Source of the DNA: Morchella semilibera
Taxonomy: Eukaryota > Ascomycota > Pezizomycetes > Pezizales > Morchellaceae
NCBI GenBank assembly: GCA_009192285.1
Contig: WBVU01000003.1
Coordinates: forward strand, 3,255,973-3,319,972
Length of the DNA stretch: 64,000 bases
Direction of reading: 5' to 3'
Shown: one piece after another, positions 57,636 through 64,000 of the stretch
How the letters are laid out: every line of letters starts with the position of its first letter
Numbering within the stretch: the stretch's first letter is position 1
The notes under the pieces: model-generated
What the model was told of the DNA's origin: nothing
The model's input: only the letters and a program-made list of their open reading frames with translations
Database searches by the model: none
Position numbers and translations under genes: made by a program

Positions 57636-60600
57636 ACGGCTCCACCTCACCGTCCGAGACGGACTTGACAGCGGGGTGCTGGGCATGGGCACGGGCGAAA
57701 AATATATGAAAACCATTGGTTGCGCACCATCTACATATAGGCATAGTTGCATCTGTAATAAGATGCACTCATCCTGGACGCCCATATCTATGACGAGGGA
57801 ACATCTAGTTGCAAATGGCCGCGATACTGCTATATCTCAATTCTGTGGAAGGAAGCATGTGGGTTCTGGCAGGGATTGCGGTGGGATAGGAAGAAAGAGT
57901 ACGGAGCCTACAGACTCGACTGCCAAAACTAGAATGTTGATTTTAGACTGCTGACCACGTACTATGGGACGGGAGGGAGCACGTAGACGTGTGTAGGAAA
58001 GGTGCACTGTCAATTACCGTGAGAGACAACAGACTTTGTGCAAATGGCCATGTCACCCGCTTGGAGCCCGAGAGGTGTATCGTTGAGGTCATTTTCAAGC
58101 AGTATATGCAGGGAACTTGTAAGCCTTAGGCATAAGTCCGGAGCACATTACCTTGCCAAGGACAATGAAGGGGGCTTCTCGGTGGTTGCATTTGGGAAGC
58201 AGGACCTTTTAGTAGAATTGCTGGGTCTATGAGAGGATAGCGACTCGGGATAATAAGTATGTCGTTACGGTCTAAGGTGAGAGAGGGGGAGCGTTGACGT
58301 GTGTATTCATGGAAACAGTCTAGTGGGATCTGGGTGGGATAGGCATACATGAGGAGAGGTACTGTTCGACGAGAGGTATATGGGGTATATTATTTCTTAT
58401 ACAATGGAGTGATGAGCATGTCTCGTGTTATTCACTGGGAGTCGGCTATGCGCATAGGACTCCTGGAGCAGCGTGTGAGGTAGTATGGGTTGTGACTTAT
58501 TGAGTTGGTAATGAAGTTTTGATTCGGAGGGTGCGTGATAGTGTTGGAGGCGGCGTTATGACTAGAGTCTGAGGCTGGAGGCCTCGCTTCTACACAGTTT
58601 ATCGAAGCCCTCTCGGTCGCGACACCTATTGTGCTTGATATGATCTGAGCGCTAAACTAGTTATTGTTACCGAATTATGACAGAATAGCCGAGCATTTCG
58701 CGGCTTCGTGAGGAATGGATCGCAATGGCTGAGAACGATGAGACGAGATCCAAGAATGAGAATCTGCGGCGGCACTGAGATTTTTTCCGAGGGATCAGAG
58801 AGTCAGCGGGTTAAGTGCTTCGGATGAGAACTGGGTAGCGTATTTCATTTGAGGCCGTGAGCCCAAATCATTATGAGCTGGTCTGAGAGGGCTTCTGCTA
58901 TACATGAATCTTGAGTTGGCCGGAGTTAATTGGGTACCTCTTGGGAGAAGCGTCCATCTGTCAGTGGGATTCTTCCCCTTGAGTGGAGTAGGTTGTGGGC
59001 TATAGTAATGGTTCGGGTACGCTGAGTATCATTCTACAAGTATTAGGGAACATGCGGAGGGGACGGGCAGACATATAGGTTCTAGCAGAGGAACACACTT
59101 GTGCACCGAGAGACTATTGAGGACACTGGGTGAGACCGTTTATTACACAGTTTATTTTTTGCGAAATTTGGAATTAATACCTTAAATGGAAAATAACTAT
59201 ATTCAGAAACAATGTCGACTTTTATATCTACACATTGATTCATACTTCTCTCCTAGATTTCAACTGCTCAGGACCCTCTTAATCTTCCCAAGTATAACGG
59301 ACTTTCCCAAAGTTCCTTTTGTTCATAATCCTCACCTGATGAACATCTCAACCTTTTTCGTCGACCTATATAAACCAACGGACTTTCTTAGCGTCCGTTC
59401 GCAGGTACTGCAGCTAATACAGGCGGAGTCGTGTAGTGTACTAGGTTCGCTGAGACATTAGAAATCAGATCTTTCCTCATCCCCAGATTTTGGTGGCGGT
59501 GCCCTACGTTATTTATTCCGGTAGGAGACGACATAGTTGTTATTCCAGGTTAGCGGGAGTAGCACTATAGGAGGGCAATAGACGGCACTTTAGTGGAGTA
59601 TACCCAGTAATGATTACGTCGAAGTATCCTATTGTTCGAGGTGGACTCGCAAGATAACGAGTTGCTAGCACTATTTTTATTGCCAGTGGTTCTTGCAGAA
59701 TCGACGGTGAGAGAGCGAGAATCTAACGCGAGACGCAGCCGCGGACGTCAACAGTGTTCTTATTCACAGATGACTAACTCACTAGGTTGCGGGTGACATC
59801 ATCTCCTAAAAGATACATAAGTCATTACATCCTCGAGATTATAAGAGTCAATCCAGATACGTTCGGAAGCATAAGTCTCCTACTACACTAGTAGACTCAC
59901 CACTGCTGATGTCGGGAGGGCCACGCATACTGCATCGGCATTACGATCAGCGAGCGAGCGGAGGCATGCACGAGGAGACGTGGGATAGGGAAGGTAGGAG
60001 GTACATCGCACAGAGTATACAGACTTCTTCTCTCTACGCATGTCGTTCTATAGAGAGCACTCGTTAGTGTATTACCCTCACAGGTAATTTAGTTAAGTCA
60101 TGTAACTACGGCAATGTGTGTTAGAGAGAGCGAGAGTCTACTCGACGGAGGGTATACCTATTGGTCTAGGATAATCGAGTGACTGGGCCGAGTAATTGAC
60201 GGAATCCAGGGACCGCAGTTCGCAGGAACGGCACGTAAAATGGGGACTGGTCGCTGGACCCTCCAGGCCGGGAGAGCGATGTGGGAATTTCTCAGAGTGG
60301 GTTGCTAGAATGAGATGATCAGTTGACACGGCACTAGAGAGAAGTGTAGCGAGCAGAGATACTGCAATTTGAGAGACATGGTAAACTTGGCGGCCTGACA
60401 GTGTACATAGGGCAAATTCGAGAGACGATGGTCTCTGGGATGTGAACGTTGAGATGAGGTTGCATAGGGTTTAGCAGGAAAGATCAAGGAATGTGGCATG
60501 GGTTACCTGCTGGTGAGGAATCACGAGACGAGTGACGTAGGTGCAGAAGAATCATCGGGCTGTGTACATCTCATGGCATGTGGGCTTGTCATATTGGAGA

Positions 60601-61127
60601 GATAGTCATCAGTTCTTGAGCTGCGACTAACTGAGGGATAGCACAGGCACCGCGCACTAAGGAGAGCTAGCGTATGGGGATGACGGAAAACAGACTGCAG
60701 ACAGAAATTTCTTGAATGTAGAGGGAATTGCTTCAGGCGTGAGTGTATGATTCGAAAGGAAACTTGGTTTTACAAAGAATGGGGACCGTGGGTCTCTCGA
60801 GGTTGAGAGCTATGATTGGGCTACGTGCATAAGGATTCGAGGCTGATTAGGTCACAGCTAAAGTAGCGTTACAGCGCAGTACCGGGAGTGATAGTGGCAG
60901 TAGAAAGGAGAAGACCGAGAGAGTGTATTGTGGACTGGACTTGGCCGGAGACTTATCCAGAGTATTGTATTAGCAAAGAACAGATGCGTGGACTCTTGAG
61001 AGGGAGGTAGTGTGCGAATATATGCTAATATTCAGGAGATATATCGAGCATGAGGGCGACTATGGTGGCACGGATTGCGTTGCCGTTTACACGAGGCTTT
61101 ATACTCCAAGGACTTCCTGACCTGTGA

Positions 61128-61628
61128 CACGACCTCGGAGAGTGGCTAATTGAGGTGATAGGTACAGGCTTATGTGATATTTTTAGCTATGCAGGTAATA
61201 CTATGAGTGCGCATAATTATGAGCATAGTCAGCACATGGTACAACTTGGATGTTTTAGTTGTACTTGTGCTCATCAAAGGGATTGTATTAACAGAGGGCC
61301 TCTCGCGTCGTATTCACTTTATCAATCGTGCATCTTCACACGGGTAATTACTCACGATGCCACCTTTTTGGGCCTCTAGACCATGCGAGTCGGGGCGTCC
61401 GCTGCCTACGAGAGTTTAATCGCACGAGATCATATTGAGAAATTTAATGAACAAAAGACGCAGGCGGGAAACATAAGAGGATCTTTTCAGAGTGCGGACA
61501 ATATGCATTCGTACCAGAGCAGCGTCGCTACAGATTTTAGTAGAGACATTCGCTACTACTATATGCGTGAACTTTGCATTACAAACAGACGTCACGGAAG
61601 AGTTATATCCGATTACTTTAGTTGGTAA
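61128..61628 (+). pseudogene. Unidentified open frame broken by one TAG
   Basis: The frame is open from 61128 to 61628 (about 166 codons) except for a TAG at 61377-61379. The first half has a Cys-rich patch (GCFSCTCAHQRDC), the second a charged helical run (ARDHIEKFNEQKTQ) and SRDIRYYYMREL. It might be a decayed mobile-element gene, but no family is recognised and chance openness is possible. Confidence 0.2.
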
Positions 61629-64000
61629 CTACACGGCGAGATACTCACACATCACATCATAGTACACTCTCGATAAGCCTGTGTGGCGTGCTACGGATTA
61701 CTGGGTCATCACACACACATCGCGCTCTTAGTCCGCGTTCCGTGCGGTATGCTAGATGCCACCCGAGAGGATAGTAAGCTGGGGACGAGGTGCATATACC
61801 TTTGAGCAGGAGAGCCGAGCTAATCTTGACGCGTCCTGCGCATTCACGTCTCAGGTTTACGCGCGAGTACAGGGGAGTTTCCAGGGAGTAGACTGAAGCG
61901 GTTTATCGGGAGCTAGTGAGACCTTTTCCGAGGCATAGTTGTATTAAAAGTATTCTAGGAATCGAAGCTCGTTCTTGCCTTATATGTATGTAGACTTCAA
62001 GCAACTTTTGAATGAGCCACTTAGAGACTCCGCTTTACTAGCATTAATTATACAGCGAAGAGCACGGTGAGATTTCGAGAGATCCAGAGGCTCAACACTC
62101 ATCGCACGAGCCACATGCGCGCCTATCTTCTCCAGGAGCATGCCCAGGGTGGCGCCACTTTGTTGCACCGGACCGTACTTGTCGTCTGCAGATGGCAATA
62201 GGGACAGCGAGTGGCACACAGGTGAACCAGGTGTGGCGGAGTAGTCTTTTTTGTTGTCACTGGACGGATCAGTACGCCCTTTGGCAATGCTTAATGAGAG
62301 TTAAATGCATTAATTTGTAAGTAGGAATTGCTCTAGCTTGATCATGGCATAGGATCACATATTCTATGCAGTATGGCATATATTCTGACTTGCGGCAGAT
62401 TGAGATTGATCGTACCTGAGTGTAACATGGTGATTGAGACTCTTGATTGGGCTGGGACATCTAAATTACTTATATAAATTGGTATCGATATCGATTCGTT
62501 GTGAGAGATCAGCCATCTAAACATGTAACCTGACTATATCTTGATATTTCCATTTTATATCTAGTGGTCGGAAGCTTCGCTTATCAGCATGTAATACTAT
62601 GGGGGAATATTCAGCTGGGCTCGTGGGGTGTCAGCGAGGGTGATGGTTTGGTTGTGTTCTGTGTGACGCAGCCCAGTAGTCGGTGGTCCAGGGGCGCATT
62701 AGGCTAGGTGGAGGGCCACCATATCAGGGGGTGAGTTGATGGTAGTTCAGAGTGCTCTAAGATCAGGATTAGAGTGTGTTATAAATATATCTGAATTTAT
62801 CTTGACAATGTTTCCTCTCCCAGAACGCCCTTCCATCCACCGCCATCTCATATGAAAATATCAATCTAGTTGACTGGTTTCGGAGAGCGTGGAACTCAAG
62901 ACAATCTTGAAATACATTAAACGGAGAGACAGTCTCGCGAGACAACAAGAAAGAGATTAAATATCTCAATGATGAGACTGGATGTCTTCATAATACTGAG
63001 ATGATTGTCAAAAAAATCATATTGATTGACAATTTATAGAAGTCTAATGTAACTCAGTATCTGTTCAGGTATCGCGTGAGGTCCACGTCGCATGATCTAT
63101 GCACGAATGACACAAGTAAGGCTGCGTACATGAGTATTGGCGGCCTGCGCACTATAATTCTTTCTCGGCTCTTGTAATATTGTCGTCTCGTCACTCAGAT
63201 CTCACGTAGCAATCTTGCAGGAGGACCTCTTCTCTTATGGTACTACTCCGCCGGTATTGGTGCAGCCACCTGTCCAATTCAAACTATCTATACATATGAC
63301 TGCTGCTAGGAGGGCCGTCACGGTGCGCGGAGTGTCAGACGTTGTATAGGCACGTCTCTCACAGTCGATTATTCGAGTTAATTTCTTTCTTTTTTCCGCG
63401 GCTATTTTTCAGAGAGGTTCTAATAGTGACTTATATACACGTAGACAAGGTGTTTCGAAGTCTATCAAAGAATATACCACTTGGCCTCCAGAGTTCTGGA
63501 CAGCCTTTAACCCGCCCGATAGAGAGAGAAGCGCACCATCGACCCCCAAAGAATGTTGAGGAATGTCTTGTCCGGTGAACATTTTTGGTGCTACATATGC
63601 ATAGTAATGCGTGACTTTCTCTATCGATTTGCTCGATTTTGTGGACGGCGCGGGCAGTTAAGCACCACTATGCATTAGTTTGGATAGTCTCTTCTCATCA
63701 GCTCTTTTTAGAGCAGCTGCACGCCCCAGAGCATGGCTATTCACATCTCGCACTCACGCATATACTGGCTACTTTAGATTCCTAGGTATTTCGGGGAGAG
63801 AGAAGTATATATGCCCAAGTAGGAATAACGATATTATGATAGTGAGGGAGGACGAGGGTTCTGGCGATCAGTGGATGGAAGTACGTATGTTCGATTTTCA
63901 CATCGAGCTTATCTTATTCAGCGCGCTATTAGAAATATCGGCATTTGTCTCCACATCACGAGAAGAGAACTTGAAGTGGTGCCGATTAGGCTAACTTTGC

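Larger units (their letters stand above)
55052..64000. other. 8.9-kb terminal region without recognised genes
   Basis: No gene with a known motif was found on either strand. From about 56.7 kb the texture changes. TACATGTA nearly vanishes (one ACATGT in 7.3 kb). GAGAG, CGAG and TCTCG are frequent, and from about 57.9 to 61.1 kb the plus strand looks richer in G than C. Items noted separately: a tRNA-like stretch (55286-55366), a hairpin (56146-56203), a poly-G run (about 56659-56673) and two weak coding candidates (57287-57635; 61128-61628). Confidence 0.6.

Noticed and set aside
1-64000. CRISPR array, bacterial operon, riboswitch or rRNA genes
   Set aside because: No regularly spaced repeats or rRNA-like sequence were seen; introns and gene families show a eukaryotic fungal nuclear genome.

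Overview
The window is nuclear DNA of a filamentous ascomycete. Coding exons are split by short GT-AG introns, mostly about 45-75 bp, with CTAAC-type branch points. Two genes carry Zn(II)2Cys6 plus fungal transcription-factor regions, and the secreted hydrolases are of Taka-amylase and AgdA type. Gene density is low: about twelve convincing genes in 64 kb, separated by long AT-rich intergenic stretches with many small TA-flanked inverted-repeat elements and the palindrome TACATGTA. This suggests a repeat-rich genome, perhaps of Pezizomycetes type, but the lineage is an inference only.

Layout. 1-2.2 kb: 3' part of a DUF2235 alpha/beta-hydrolase-like gene. 5.5-5.9 kb: small unknown ORF. 7.1-8.7 kb: F-box-like protein (minus). 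8.7-18 kb: gene desert with a MITE, a 375-bp repeat and many TACATGTA palindromes. 18.0-18.9 kb: unknown three-exon gene. 20.2-20.8 kb: second copies of the MITE and the 375-bp repeat, inverted. 21.0-22.1 kb: senescence/spartin-domain-like gene (minus). 24.0-28.5 kb: a divergent pair of Zn2Cys6 regulators, the left one with an apparent 1-nt frameshift. 28.5-33.6 kb: repeats. 33.7-44.1 kb: a starch/maltose block of MFS sugar transporter, GH31 alpha-glucosidase and GH13 alpha-amylase. 47.2-50.7 kb: large RING-finger protein with a Pro-Gln repeat and a 26-nt micro-exon. 52.6-53.7 kb: Ap4A phosphorylase (Apa1/2 type). 54.7-55.0 kb: small two-TM protein. 55-64 kb: no recognisable gene, and a sequence texture unlike the rest.

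How the genes fit together. The amylase cuts starch to maltodextrins outside the cell, the secreted alpha-glucosidase releases glucose, and the MFS porter would import the sugar. The amylase promoter holds an exact CGG-N8-CGG and the glucosidase leader a CGG-N8-AGG, both matching the site known for Aspergillus AmyR. The two Zn2Cys6 genes 5-10 kb away are candidate regulators by position only. All splice models were worked out by hand from reading frame, splice signals and family motifs; none is backed by transcript data.
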